64,000 bases of DNA, taken from positions 45,334 through 109,333 of the forward strand of contig JBGAPF010000006.1 in assembly GCA_044221445.1 (NCBI GenBank), given 5' to 3'. The notes under the pieces were generated by a model. The model was not told the origin of the DNA. It saw nothing but the letters and a program-made list of their open reading frames with translations, and ran no database searches. The translations under genes and the position numbers were made by a program. The stretch comes from JBDHTS01 sp044221445 (GTDB lineage: Bacteria > Pseudomonadota > Alphaproteobacteria > Micavibrionales > Micavibrionaceae). This document shows, piece by piece, positions 7,953 through 16,282 of this stretch. Each line of letters opens with the position of its first letter. Positions within the stretch are counted from its first letter, which is position 1.

Positions 7953-9002
7953 TTAAACCCGTTTCCATCGCGCCGCCGGGCCGCTGCCTTTCAGGCTCAG
8001 TTCGCCCTCGTCCCGCATCTGCCGCAACACCCGCCGCACCATTTCGCGGCTGATGCCCGGGCATTCGTCCTCGATCTCGGAAATCGTGAACGGGCCCATG
8101 CGCCGCCGCACGGCCTGCCGGATCAGTTCGGTCTTGCTGCCCTTGCCGCCCTTGATGGACCCGACGCGCTCCTCGTAATCCTTATACGCCTTGATCAGCG
8201 TCCCCCAGAAATACGTGATCCAGGGCATGGGGTCGTGCCGGCCCTGGTGCCAGCGTTTCGAACTGGCTTCCAGCGTCTCGTAATAGCTATCCTTCGAGTC
8301 CTCGATCACGCGTTCCAGGCTGATATAATGCCCGACCTCATACCCCGCGTGATACAGCATCAGCAGGCCCATCAGCCGCACCGTCCGCCCGTTGCCGTCG
8401 CGGAATGGGTGGATGCACAGGAAATCCAGCAGCACCAGCGGGATCAGGATCAGCGGGTCGACGTTGTCCCGCACCGCGCCTTTATATCCGGCCATTAAAT
8501 CCCGCATGGCGATATCGGTCATATGCGCGGGCACGGTTTTGAACCGCACGCGCAGGATGCGCCCCTCCGAGTCCTTCTCGACGATGTCGTTATTCGTCGC
8601 CTTCCATTCGCCGCCGGGGTCGGGCAGGTAGCCATAGATCATGCTGTGCAGCTGCCGGATCGTGTTCAGCGTGAACGGCATGTCCGCCGCCGATTCATGG
8701 ATCAGGTTCAGCGCGTCGCTGTACCCCGCCAGTTCCTGTTCGTCGCGGTTGCCCTCGGCGGGCGCGCGGTTTTTCAGGACGATCTGCTGGATGTCGTGGC
8801 GGGAGGCGACGATGCCCTCGATCCGGTTGGACGATTCCGTCGATTCGATGATCGCGCTGCGCTTCAGCCCGGCCAGGATCTGCGGCGCCTGGCGCGCGTG
8901 CAGTTCCTGCCGGCCCTTGTACTGGCCGATGGCCTGGAGGGTCCGGACATGCTCTATGCCCAGCTGGATACGGGTCAGGAACTCTGGCGTTAAGGAATGC
9001 AT
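7953..9002 (-). CDS. Fic family protein (probable AMP transferase)
   Basis: 349 residues. The Fic core motif HPFRDGNGR is present complete (IHPFRDGNGRTVRLM, about residue 196), with the catalytic His and phosphate-binding residues. An S-x-x-x-E-G inhibitory motif (SNRIEG, about residue 62) lies N-terminal to it, the arrangement of class II Fic proteins that self-inhibit. The C-terminus has a winged-helix-like end (MGPFTISEIEDECPGISREMVRRVLRQMRDEGEL read in parts). Fic enzymes usually transfer AMP to protein hydroxyls; the target here is unknown. An inverted repeat lies directly upstream, which suggests regulation at that site. Confidence 0.92.
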   Translation of the reverse strand: MHSLTPEFLTRIQLGIEHVRTLQAIGQYKGRQELHARQAPQILAGLKRSAIIESTESSNRIEGIVASRHDIQQIVLKNRAPAEGNRDEQELAGYSDALNLIHESAADMPFTLNTIRQLHSMIYGYLPDPGGEWKATNNDIVEKDSEGRILRVRFKTVPAHMTDIAMRDLMAGYKGAVRDNVDPLILIPLVLLDFLCIHPFRDGNGRTVRLMGLLMLYHAGYEVGHYISLERVIEDSKDSYYETLEASSKRWHQGRHDPMPWITYFWGTLIKAYKDYEERVGSIKGGKGSKTELIRQAVRRRMGPFTISEIEDECPGISREMVRRVLRQMRDEGELSLKGSGPAARWKRV

Positions 9003-9022
9003 GGCGCCGGCACACGGTCATG

Positions 9023-9077
9023 AGTGATGGTAATATCCAACAGATAGTACCACTAATGATTCGGTATTACCATCACT
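9023..9077. promoter_or_regulatory. 13-bp perfect inverted repeat between fic and the DUF188 gene
   Basis: AGTGATGGTAATA at 9023-9035 is matched by its exact reverse complement TATTACCATCACT at 9065-9077, with 29 bp between. It begins 21 bp upstream of the fic start codon (9002) and ends 61 bp before the divergent DUF188 gene start (9138). The size and place suit a double operator or a transcription-level hairpin. A role in controlling fic is inference. Confidence 0.55.
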
Positions 9078-9137
9078 TCCTCGTCCGTCTTTCGGGGCCC
9101 TTTCCCCGGTGATCGTTCCCTTGATATAAGGGGAGCC

Positions 9138-9590
9138 ATGAAACTCTGGGTCGACGCCGATGCCTGCCCGAAGGCGATCAAGGAAATCCTGTTCCGCGCG
9201 GCGGAACGGGCGGGGGTGGAACTGACGCTGGTCGCCAACCAGTGGATGGCGGTGCCGTCCTCTCCCCTGATCACCATCATCCAGGTGGAGCAGGGGCCGG
9301 ACGTGGCGGACGCGCGGATCGTCGAATTGTGCGCGCCCGGCGACCTGGTCGTCACCGCCGATATCCCGCTGGCGGCGCTGGTGGTGAAAAAGGGCGCGTT
9401 CGCGCTGAACCCGCGCGGCGAACTCTATGATTCCTCGAATATAGGCCAGGTGCTGGGCATGCGCGATTTCATGGATTCTTTGCGCGGCAGCGGCATGGAA
9501 ACCGGCGGCCCCTCTGGCTTTGGCCCGAAAGACAGGCAGAAATTCGCGGACCAGCTCGACCGCTTCCTCGCCCGCGCCGCGAAGCGATAA
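9138..9590 (+). CDS. yaiI: YaiI/YqxD family protein (DUF188)
   Basis: 150 residues, the normal family length. It begins MKLWVDADACP with the conserved Asp pair, and continues with VVTADIPLAALVVKKGA and LNPRGELYDSSNIG, the typical conserved core of a PIN-like fold. GGGGAGCC precedes the ATG. The biochemical role of the family is unsettled; a nuclease-like PIN fold is suggested for it. A broken paralogue of its first 29 or so codons is present at 7218. Confidence 0.93.
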   Translation: MKLWVDADACPKAIKEILFRAAERAGVELTLVANQWMAVPSSPLITIIQVEQGPDVADARIVELCAPGDLVVTADIPLAALVVKKGAFALNPRGELYDSSNIGQVLGMRDFMDSLRGSGMETGGPSGFGPKDRQKFADQLDRFLARAAKR

Positions 9591-9671
9591 TGGTTAAAGG
9601 GGGCGTTATCGCTCCGCCGCACAGCGTTGTTTAAATCAGCCGATTCCGAAGATGATCTTTTCCAGGCAAAG

Positions 9672-9699
9672 AAAGAGGCGCGTTTAAACGCGCCTCTTT
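9672..9699. terminator. Bidirectional hairpin terminator
   Basis: GAGGCGCGTTTAAACGCGCCTC (two 8-bp arms around TTTAAA, 9675-9696) is a near-perfect palindrome flanked by AAA on the left and TTT on the right. It serves both the DUF188 gene (+) and the small gene at 9723 (-), which converge here. Confidence 0.75.
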
Positions 9700-9722
9700 A
9701 TTAAGTCCGGTGTTTTACGCGC

Positions 9723-9893
9723 TTAGGCTTTGAGAGCAAGCCGTTCTGCGAGGTTTTTCCAAAATGTTGCCAGATTATCGTCTTGTCTGGCAGCGACATC
9801 GTCGTTTGTACGCGCCGGGGGTACATATGGGAGGATCCCAGCTTGATTTTGATATGCTATAGTTAAGTTGAGTTCTTGTTTGTGTTTGCTCAT
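9723..9893 (-). CDS. Small protein of unknown function (56 aa)
   Basis: Start chosen at the ATG at 9893 because AGGAG lies seven bases upstream; a longer in-frame form has no site. The 56-residue product begins MSKHKQELNLTIAYQNQAG and ends with an amphipathic helix (LATFWKNLAERLALKA). No signal peptide, no membrane segment, no family recognised. It is bounded by a terminator on its 3' side and an AT-rich 250-bp gap on its 5' side, which looks like a free-standing transcription unit. Confidence 0.55.
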   Translation of the reverse strand: MSKHKQELNLTIAYQNQAGILPYVPPARTNDDVAARQDDNLATFWKNLAERLALKA

Positions 9894-10147
9894 GTGAAAC
9901 TCCTGAATAAGGTTCAAACTGGGCAATCTCATAAGATTGTCTTATGAATAGTTCAATAAAAAAGCGGAAAACAAACGCCTCTTAAAATAAATATATGTTC
10001 AAACCCTCTGTTGTTCCCGATAAATTTAATATTATGGAAAAACAATGTTGATATGGGTAAGCGAATATATTTTTGCCTGAGAGGAACCCATTCGTTTCAG
10101 GTCTGTTGACGGTCTATAACTTTAACGAACGGCAAAGGAGAACTGTC

Positions 10148-10528
10148 ATGGCGGACAACGCTCAAGTGGTCAGGCAATTGATGGATGCCTGCATGAACAA
10201 GGATTTCGACACCGTGCGCAAACTGGTGCATCCGCAATACACGCTGAAGGATCCGATGATGCAGCTGAACGGGCCGGAGGAGCTGATCGCGATGATGCGG
10301 AACTGCCCCGGCGACGGCAAGATGGAAGACCTGACCGTGATCGCCGACGGCGACCGGGTCGCGTCGACCTTCACCACGACCATGCCGGGCGGGGCGCCCA
10401 TGCGCATGTGCAGCGTGGTCAGGCTGGAAAACGGCAAGGTCCGGTCGGAGGAGATGTTCTACGACTCGGCGAAAATCCCGCAGGAGATGAAGGACGCCGC
10501 GAATCAGGGCGGCAAAAAGGCGGCATAA
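10148..10528 (+). CDS. NTF2/SnoaL-like fold protein
   Basis: 126 residues from the ATG at 10148, which has AAGGAG seven bases upstream. The pattern fits the NTF2/SnoaL superfamily: an N-terminal helix with MDACMNKDFDTVRKLVHP, a loop with LKDPMMQLNGPEEL, and then beta strands (VASTFTTTMPGG, MCSVVRLENGKVRSEEMFYD). Such folds serve as isomerases, hydratases or binding domains; the substrate cannot be read from sequence. It is a single gene followed by a terminator. Confidence 0.75.
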   Translation: MADNAQVVRQLMDACMNKDFDTVRKLVHPQYTLKDPMMQLNGPEELIAMMRNCPGDGKMEDLTVIADGDRVASTFTTTMPGGAPMRMCSVVRLENGKVRSEEMFYDSAKIPQEMKDAANQGGKKAA

Positions 10529-10600
10529 GGCCACTACGCCTGTAACCGCCGGCACGGTTTTCCGCCTTTGGAGGCCGGAATTGTGCTATACTGAGGACAG

Positions 10601-10641
10601 ACATACGGGCGCGATGCATTGCCATCCGCCCGTATGTTTTT
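10601..10641 (+). terminator. Rho-independent terminator after the NTF2-like gene
   Basis: ACATACGGGCG (10601-10611) pairs with CGCCCGTATGT (10627-10637), an 11-bp stem followed by a T run to 10641. Confidence 0.75.
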
Positions 10642-10732
10642 CAGGGACAAAAAATCAAAAACCCACAAACAGACTATTGGATTCCGCGTACGGCGGGCGT
10701 ACGCGGAGGCCGTGCCCGGCTGGCTTTGGCGT

Positions 10733-10963
10733 CTAGCGCTCGACCTGGTCGTAGATATAGCCGCCCGCGGCGCCTGCCACGCCGCCGATGGCGGCCCCGC
10801 ACGAAACGCATCCGCCGGTCACGAGCGTGGTCGCAGTGCCGACGCCCGCGCCGATCGCGCCGCCCGACAGCGTGCGCTGCTGCGTCTGGGAAAGGTTGGA
10901 ACATCCGGCCAGCGCCACCACGGCGATGCAGGCCAGGCCGAAACGGGAAACGGAACGTGTCAT
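10733..10963 (-). CDS. Small glycine-zipper lipoprotein
   Basis: 76 residues from the ATG at 10963 (AAGGACA upstream). The signal peptide ends in a lipobox, VALAGCS, so Cys about 21 is probably lipidated. The mature part has Gly/Ala-rich segments with G-x3-G spacing (GGAIGAGVGTATTLV and GAAIGGVAGAAGGYIYDQ), the glycine-zipper pattern of small envelope lipoproteins such as osmotically induced OsmB-like proteins. Two extra cysteines (GGCVSCG) sit between the zippers. Exact function unknown. Confidence 0.8.
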   Translation of the reverse strand: MTRSVSRFGLACIAVVALAGCSNLSQTQQRTLSGGAIGAGVGTATTLVTGGCVSCGAAIGGVAGAAGGYIYDQVER

Positions 10964-11108
10964 GAATATGTCCTTTCTTCTGCTCTCCCTGCCAACGAAG
11001 CGCAGCGGAAAAAGTTCACATGGAAAATCCCGAGAGAGCGGCCGCAAGGGGGCTTTACCCGCCGCCACGCTGCCCTACGTGGTTATGAGGTTAATCAGGA
11101 GAGCTCCG

Positions 11109-11615
11109 ATGAGATTCCGTGTTTTCAGGCCCGCCGTTCTCGGCCTTGCTGTTCTCGCCTGTACGGGCCTGTCCGTGCCCGCTCAGGCCGACAAGGGCGG
11201 CCATGGCAAAAGCCATGAAAAAATTTATGAAGGCAGGGATCGCGGCGGTTGGGACCAGGACGACGAAGGCCGTCAGGGCCGCCATGACACGCAAAGCGTC
11301 ATCGTCATAGGCCCGCGCGACCGCACCGTGATTCGCGAGTATGTCTCCGGCGACTATCGCCGCCACTGCCCGCCGGGCCTCGCCAAAAAACGCAATGGCT
11401 GCCTGCCGCCCGGCCAGGCGAAAAAATACCGCGTGGGTGAAAGGTTGCCGCGCGATGTTGTCTATTATCCCGTGCCCCGCGACCTGCTGGCCGAACTTGC
11501 GCCCGTCCCGTCCGGCTATGAGTATGTGCGCGTGGACAAGGATATCCTGCTGATCGGCGAAGCCACGAAAAAAGTCATCGACGCGGTGACGTTGTTTTCG
11601 GCGGTCGGCCAGTAA
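11109..11615 (+). CDS. RcnB-family periplasmic protein
   Basis: 168 residues from the ATG at 11109, with AGGAG nine bases upstream. Signal peptide MRFRVFRPAVLGLAVLACTG and onward, ending near AQA. The mature part has a His/Asp/Gly-rich linker (KGGHGKSHEK), then the repeated RcnB/CigR motif CPPGLAKKRNGCLPPGQAKK and the closing VDKDILLIGEATKKVIDAV. RcnB affects nickel/cobalt handling in Escherichia coli; many relatives have no known role, so metal handling is a suggestion only. Confidence 0.82.
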   Translation: MRFRVFRPAVLGLAVLACTGLSVPAQADKGGHGKSHEKIYEGRDRGGWDQDDEGRQGRHDTQSVIVIGPRDRTVIREYVSGDYRRHCPPGLAKKRNGCLPPGQAKKYRVGERLPRDVVYYPVPRDLLAELAPVPSGYEYVRVDKDILLIGEATKKVIDAVTLFSAVGQ

Positions 11616-11618
11616 GGA

Positions 11619-11849
11619 TCATTCCCCGAATGTCACGGTCACGCCGCGTTTCCTGAAATAGGACTGCATGGTTTTGCGCCCGGCGCGGTTGTTCTGCATC
11701 AGCCGTTCGGGCTTGAACACGGCTTCCTTTTTGCCTTCCGCGGCCAAAGCCTCTTTCAGCGCACGGATATGCAGGTCGATATCCTCGTTATCGTTGTTCA
11801 GCGACTGGTAGATGTCCTCGACGGCCTGGTCGACGGTTTGTGCGGGCAT
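11619..11849 (-). CDS. Small cytosolic protein of unknown function (76 aa)
   Basis: 76 residues starting MPAQTVDQAVEDIYQSLNND. The first half is an acidic helix, the second half is basic (NNRAGRKTMQSYFRKRGV). This arrangement resembles small stress or regulatory proteins, but no family is recognised. It converges on the RcnB-like gene with a 3-nt gap. Ahead of it the divergent TMEM175-like gene begins about 100 bp away. Confidence 0.6.
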   Translation of the reverse strand: MPAQTVDQAVEDIYQSLNNDNEDIDLHIRALKEALAAEGKKEAVFKPERLMQNNRAGRKTMQSYFRKRGVTVTFGE

Positions 11850-11945
11850 TGGCGACGCTCCATTTTAAGGCGTAAGTCGTTATGATACAGTCACTCATGG
11901 CACAGGCGCCGCGCCTCTGCAACCAGCTCGACAGGAATCGCCTCC

Positions 11946-12520
<575 letters not shown>

Positions 12521-12521
<1 letters not shown>

Positions 12522-12546
12522 AGGCCCGCCGATAATGGCGGGCCTT
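12521..12546. terminator. Hairpin terminator between convergent genes
   Basis: AAGGCCCGCC (12521-12530) and GGCGGGCCTT (12537-12546) form a 10-bp perfect stem with a six-base loop, between the TMEM175-like gene (+) and the lipoprotein gene at 12575 (-). Only short T runs flank it. Confidence 0.6.
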
Positions 12547-12574
12547 CAAGATTTTCTGAAAACGAAACAGCAGC

Positions 12575-12838
12575 TTACTGCTGGACTTCGTGTTTCTCGG
12601 TCGTGGTTTCCTTGTTCATCATGCCTTCCGGATCGGTCGTCGTGGTGGTTTCGACGGTGCCTTCGGTTTTGCCTTCGGAATCCGTTGTCACGTCCGCCGA
12701 GGTTTCGGTCTTGGTTTCGGTGCCGTTGGCATCGACCGCTTTCTCGGTGCTTTCATAAGAGGTTTCGCTTTTAGGTTTGCAGGCCGACAGGCTCAACGCC
12801 GTCAGAGCCATCACGATAAGGGCCATTTTGCTTTTCAT
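12575..12838 (-). CDS. Small Thr/Glu/Lys-rich lipoprotein, paralogue of the one at 13244
   Basis: 87 residues from the ATG at 12838. Signal peptide MKSKMALIVMALTALSLSAC ends in a lipobox (LSAC). The mature part is low-complexity and charged (STEKAVDANGTETKTET, then TTTTDPEGMMNKETTTEKH). It aligns along its length with the lipoprotein encoded at 13244-13522 (shared frame: K-x-V-D-x-x-G-T-x-T-K, D-P-x-G-x-x-N-K-x-T). Probably an outer-membrane-attached extended protein. Function unknown. Confidence 0.78.
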   Translation of the reverse strand: MKSKMALIVMALTALSLSACKPKSETSYESTEKAVDANGTETKTETSADVTTDSEGKTEGTVETTTTTDPEGMMNKETTTEKHEVQQ

Positions 12839-12985
12839 AGGTTTCTGTCTCCACTGGGTGATCGTTATCTGCGTACGAACGGCTTCGCTTTTATTAGGTT
12901 CCCTCGGCAGGCGATATTTTTGCCCTGAACCTTTTTCGGCTTCGCTTGTTGGCACCGGCACCCTTTGTAAGAGCGGAGAGACGAC

Positions 12986-13177
12986 ATGGCAACCCTTGAA
13001 ACGCCCGACAGCGCGGGCAGCGACCTTTTGAAAATCATCCTGGCGATTATACTGCCGCCCCTCGGCGTTCTGGTCGAAACAGGACTAAGCCGCCAGCTTT
13101 TGATTAATATCCTTTTGACAATGCTGGGTTTTATCCCCGGCGTGATCCATGCCCTGTATGTGATCCTGAAACATTGA
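12986..13177 (+). CDS. Pmp3/YqaE-family small membrane protein
   Basis: 63 residues: a short polar N-terminus, then two hydrophobic helices. The first is LLKIILAIILPPLGVLVETG with the family's ILPPLGV motif; the second is LLINILLTMLGFIPGVIHALYVIL with the GFIPGVIHA(L/I)Y(V/I) signature. Pmp3-type proteolipids sit in the plasma membrane and are often salt- or cold-stress induced. AGAGCGGAGAG precedes the start. It lies between two divergent paralogous lipoproteins and ends at a strong terminator. Confidence 0.92.
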   Translation: MATLETPDSAGSDLLKIILAIILPPLGVLVETGLSRQLLINILLTMLGFIPGVIHALYVILKH

Positions 13178-13193
13178 AAGCGTCCTTTACAAC

Positions 13194-13228
13194 GAAAAAA
13201 AGGCCTGCGGTTCGTGCAGGCCTTTTTT
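13194..13228. terminator. Strong bidirectional terminator
   Basis: AAAAAAGGCCTGC and GCAGGCCTTTTTT form a long stem with a seven-base loop, A-run on the left and T-run on the right, between the Pmp3-like gene (+) and the lipoprotein gene (-). Confidence 0.88.
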
Positions 13229-13243
13229 AATGGAAGAGACCCC

Positions 13244-13522
13244 TTACTGGATCGATTCGTGGCTTTCGGACGTGCTCTTGTTGAACAGGCCTTTCGGGTC
13301 CTTCGTCGTTTTGGTGTCGACGGTGGCCTTCTTGTTGCCGTCTGCATCGTAATAAACGTTGGTCGTCGCCTCTTTCTTGGTGGCGGTGCCGCTGTTGTCG
13401 ACCGATTTGGTCGAGCTTTCGTATCTGCCGGGCGGCAGGTCGGTCGCGCTGCGGGTCATGGTGCAGGCTGAAACCGACAGGGCGGCCAGCGACAGGGTCA
13501 GGCAGGCAAGAGACTTTTTCAT
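13244..13522 (-). CDS. Small charged lipoprotein, paralogue of the one at 12575
   Basis: 92 residues. Signal peptide MKKSLACLTLSLAALSVSAC with lipobox VSAC. The mature part is rich in Ser/Thr/Lys/Asp and follows the same pattern as the product of 12575-12838 (SSTKSVDNSGTATKKE, TTKDPKGLFNKSTSESH). The two flank the Pmp3-like gene, so they look like a duplicated envelope-stress pair. Function unknown. Confidence 0.8.
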   Translation of the reverse strand: MKKSLACLTLSLAALSVSACTMTRSATDLPPGRYESSTKSVDNSGTATKKEATTNVYYDADGNKKATVDTKTTKDPKGLFNKSTSESHESIQ

Positions 13523-13623
13523 CAGTTTATTCCTTTAACAAGTGAGACAGGGACATCCCGGAGGAGCGGGACATCGTTCATGGCCCGCCAACGGCTTCGC
13601 TTGCTGTTTGGTTCCTTGCAAGC

Positions 13624-14796
13624 CTACGCCGCCGCCTTGGAAAGTTCCGCGCAAGTTTCGGCATAGGCCCAGTCTATCCAGGGCAGCAGGGCGGCGACGT
13701 CCGATGACTCGACCGTCGCGCCGCACCAGATGCGAAGGCCCGCGGGGGCGGCCTTGTGCCCCGCGATGTCGTAACCGGCTTTTTCCTTATCCAGCTTTTT
13801 GGTCATCACTTTGATGAAATCCTGCCGTCCGTCGTCGGTTTTCGACAGGAAGCCGGGGTCGGTAATCTTCAGGCAGACGGAAGTTTTGGAACGTACGGCC
13901 TCCACGTCGGGAAGGAAGGCGATCCACGGTGTTTTCGCTACCCATTGCTCGACGGTCCTGTAATTGGCGGCGACGCGTTTTTCAAGTCCGGCCAGGCCGC
14001 CCACGCTTTCCACCCATTTCAGGGCGTCGAGGCAGTCTTCGACCGCCAGCATCGAAGGCGTGTTGATGGTCTCGCCCGCGAAAATGCCGTCGGTCAGCTT
14101 GCCGTTGCCGGTCATGCGGAAAATCTTGGGCAACGGCCGGTCGGCCTTATAGGTCGTCAGGCGCTCGACCGCGCGCGGGGACAGCACGATCATACCGTGC
14201 GCCGCCTCGCCGCCCAGCACTTTCTGCCACGACCATGTCGTGACGTCGAGCCTGTCCCAGGGAAGGTCGTATGCGAACACGCCCGACGTCGCGTCACAGA
14301 AAATCAACCCCTTGCGGTCGGAGCTGATCCATTCCGCGTCCGGCACGCGCACACCGCCGGTGGTGCCGTTCCAGGTGAAGACGACGTCGCGATCGCAATC
14401 CACCTGTTTCAGATCGGGCAGTTCGCCATAGGGCGCGGTGAAGGTCCGGCAGTCGGCGATCTTCAACTGCTTGGTGACGTCTTTCAGCCATTCCTCGCCG
14501 AAATTTTCCCAGGCCAGAACGTCGACGCCGCGCGCGCCGAGCATCGACCACAGGGCCATTTCAATGGCGCCCGTATCGGAAGCCGGGACGATGGCCATTT
14601 TATAGTCGGCGGGGATGCCGAGGATTTTCCGCTGGCGCTCGACCACATCGTTCAGCCGGGCCTTGCCTTCCGCTGCGCGGTGCGACCGGCCTGTGAACGC
14701 GCCTTCCAGCGCCTGGACCGTCCAGCCGGGCCGTTTGGCGCATGGGCCAGATGAAAAACATGGATTCTGGGGCTTCACGGTCGGTTTGCTGGACAT
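13624..14796 (-). CDS. serC: Phosphoserine aminotransferase
   Basis: 390 residues from the ATG at 14796 with AGGAG upstream. It makes phosphoserine from 3-phosphohydroxypyruvate and glutamate (second step of serine synthesis), using pyridoxal phosphate. N-terminal PCFSSGPCAKRPGW, then VPASDTGAIEMALWS. The PLP lysine lies in TTWSWQKVLGGEAAHG (about residue 200). Length and sequence fit the alphaproteobacterial/Methanosarcina-type SerC branch. serB is divergent nearby at 15327, and serA is 30 kb away at 45417. Confidence 0.95.
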   Translation of the reverse strand: MSSKPTVKPQNPCFSSGPCAKRPGWTVQALEGAFTGRSHRAAEGKARLNDVVERQRKILGIPADYKMAIVPASDTGAIEMALWSMLGARGVDVLAWENFGEEWLKDVTKQLKIADCRTFTAPYGELPDLKQVDCDRDVVFTWNGTTGGVRVPDAEWISSDRKGLIFCDATSGVFAYDLPWDRLDVTTWSWQKVLGGEAAHGMIVLSPRAVERLTTYKADRPLPKIFRMTGNGKLTDGIFAGETINTPSMLAVEDCLDALKWVESVGGLAGLEKRVAANYRTVEQWVAKTPWIAFLPDVEAVRSKTSVCLKITDPGFLSKTDDGRQDFIKVMTKKLDKEKAGYDIAGHKAAPAGLRIWCGATVESSDVAALLPWIDWAYAETCAELSKAAA

Positions 14797-14932
14797 GGGC
14801 GCGGCTCCTTCTGCTTCGTAAGCTTTATATCTAACGGTGCCACGCGCCCTTCGCAACCGCGAAATCATGGGTGTTTAGCCAATATTAACGATTTTGCTTT
14901 ATATTTTATGAATAATAAAAGATGGGGTTTAA

Positions 14933-15286
14933 ATGGCTAAATTGTTAGGTTTTGAAGGGGATCATGCCCATGTTCTTTTCGATCAGGCCCGTACGCGGGT
15001 CGGCGGTCAATGGACAAAAACACCTTATGAACGCCTGATGTCCCGGGAAGACCTTGTTTCCACGCGGAACGATATAATGAAAGGCATGGAACTGCAGGCG
15101 GGCGTCATTGGCCAGGGGCTGGCAGGCCGGGAATTTCCCCTTGCGGCCGCCAATCTTGGCAGCAAGCTTGAAAGCCTTGCTTTTTATAACGATGCGATCG
15201 ATCGGCTTGATGAGCACACAGCCGGAATGACACCGTCATCAGGGTTCAAACCAGGGGCACCGAAAGCCGACTGGCAGCCCGCTTAA
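14933..15286 (+). CDS. Protein of unknown function (117 aa)
   Basis: Begins MAKLLGFEGDHAHVLFDQAR. Predicted mostly helical, with a C-terminal extended Pro/Gly-rich tail (GFKPGAPKADWQPA). No signal peptide or membrane segment. The upstream region is AT-rich (ATATTTTATGAATAATAAAAG) and probably holds its promoter, divergent from serC. It is not a known part of serine synthesis despite lying between serC and serB; no family recognised. Confidence 0.6.
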   Translation: MAKLLGFEGDHAHVLFDQARTRVGGQWTKTPYERLMSREDLVSTRNDIMKGMELQAGVIGQGLAGREFPLAAANLGSKLESLAFYNDAIDRLDEHTAGMTPSSGFKPGAPKADWQPA

Positions 15287-15326
15287 TGATTTATGATCCT
15301 GCAGCCCTGTGCTAAAAACGCAGGGC

Positions 15327-16211
15327 ATGGATTTTATTCTGACATTTGTCGCGTCGTCTTCTCCTCTGTCTCTCGGGTTTTTGAGAGATGCACTTGCCAT
15401 GGCGGGTCTCAGGGGTGAAATCTCGTGGGTGGAAGAAGGCAAGGCCGCCGACATCCTGTTGGAAGAAAGACCCGCTCCCCTTCATTTTGAAAAGCTATGG
15501 CCGCTTCTGGTGGCTGACCGGGTCGATATTTTTTCGACACGGTCAGATGCGCGCCGTAAATCCCTTTTGATCGCCGATATGGACGCCACCATCGTCACGG
15601 CGGAAACGCTGGACGAACTGGCCGCGCATGCCGGGCTGCAGGACAGGGTCGCTTCCATCACGGCCCGCGCGATGCGGGGCGAACTGGATTTCAGGGACGC
15701 CCTTAAAGAGCGTGTCGGCCTGCTAAAAGGACTGAGGCAGCAGGCCCTGGACGATACGCTTGCCAGGATAGATTTATCCGAAGGCGCTTCTGTTCTGGTT
15801 CGTACTATGGCTGCGCATGGCGCGAGCTGCGTGCTTGTGTCCGGAGGCTTTACCTTCTTCACAGGGCCGGTCGCGCAAAAAACCGGGTTTCATCACCATC
15901 ACGGCAATATCCTGGATATGGACGGCCTCCAGCTGGCAGGCACGGTGTCAGAGCCGATCCTCGATAAAAATGCCAAGCTGGATTTCCTGCGCCGTTATCG
16001 CGATGGGCTCAAGCTGAAAAATGATGACGTCATGGCCATTGGCGACGGCGCCAACGACTTGCCGATGCTGGAAGAGGCAGGGTTCGGTGTCGGGTACAGA
16101 CCCAAACCGGCGGTGCGCGAGAAAATACATAACTGTATCCTCCATGGCGACCTGACGGCGGCTTTATACGCGCAAGGCTATACAAGCGCGGATTTCTTCA
16201 CCGGGCATTAA
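15327..16211 (+). CDS. serB: Phosphoserine phosphatase
   Basis: 294 residues from the ATG at 15327 (a GTG 18 bases earlier is also in frame). HAD-family enzyme that releases serine from phosphoserine. Motif I is DMDATIV (the expected DxDxT with catalytic Asp), motif II VLVSGGFTFF, and motif III/IV the lysine region then AIGDGANDLPML. The first 80 residues form the small N-terminal domain usual in proteobacterial SerB. Completes the pathway with serC (divergent at 13624) and serA (45417). Confidence 0.95.
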   Translation: MDFILTFVASSSPLSLGFLRDALAMAGLRGEISWVEEGKAADILLEERPAPLHFEKLWPLLVADRVDIFSTRSDARRKSLLIADMDATIVTAETLDELAAHAGLQDRVASITARAMRGELDFRDALKERVGLLKGLRQQALDDTLARIDLSEGASVLVRTMAAHGASCVLVSGGFTFFTGPVAQKTGFHHHHGNILDMDGLQLAGTVSEPILDKNAKLDFLRRYRDGLKLKNDDVMAIGDGANDLPMLEEAGFGVGYRPKPAVREKIHNCILHGDLTAALYAQGYTSADFFTGH

Positions 16212-16282
16212 TCTTTTGGGGTTTACCATCCTCTGGCGTATCCTACTCTTACTATAAGCCCCCCGATCCGAAAGCTGCCGCC

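Noticed and set aside
10570..10600. TATACT-like box just before the terminator at 10601, considered as a small RNA promoter
   Set aside because: No -35 box at a suitable distance; more likely part of the 3' UTR of the NTF2-like gene.
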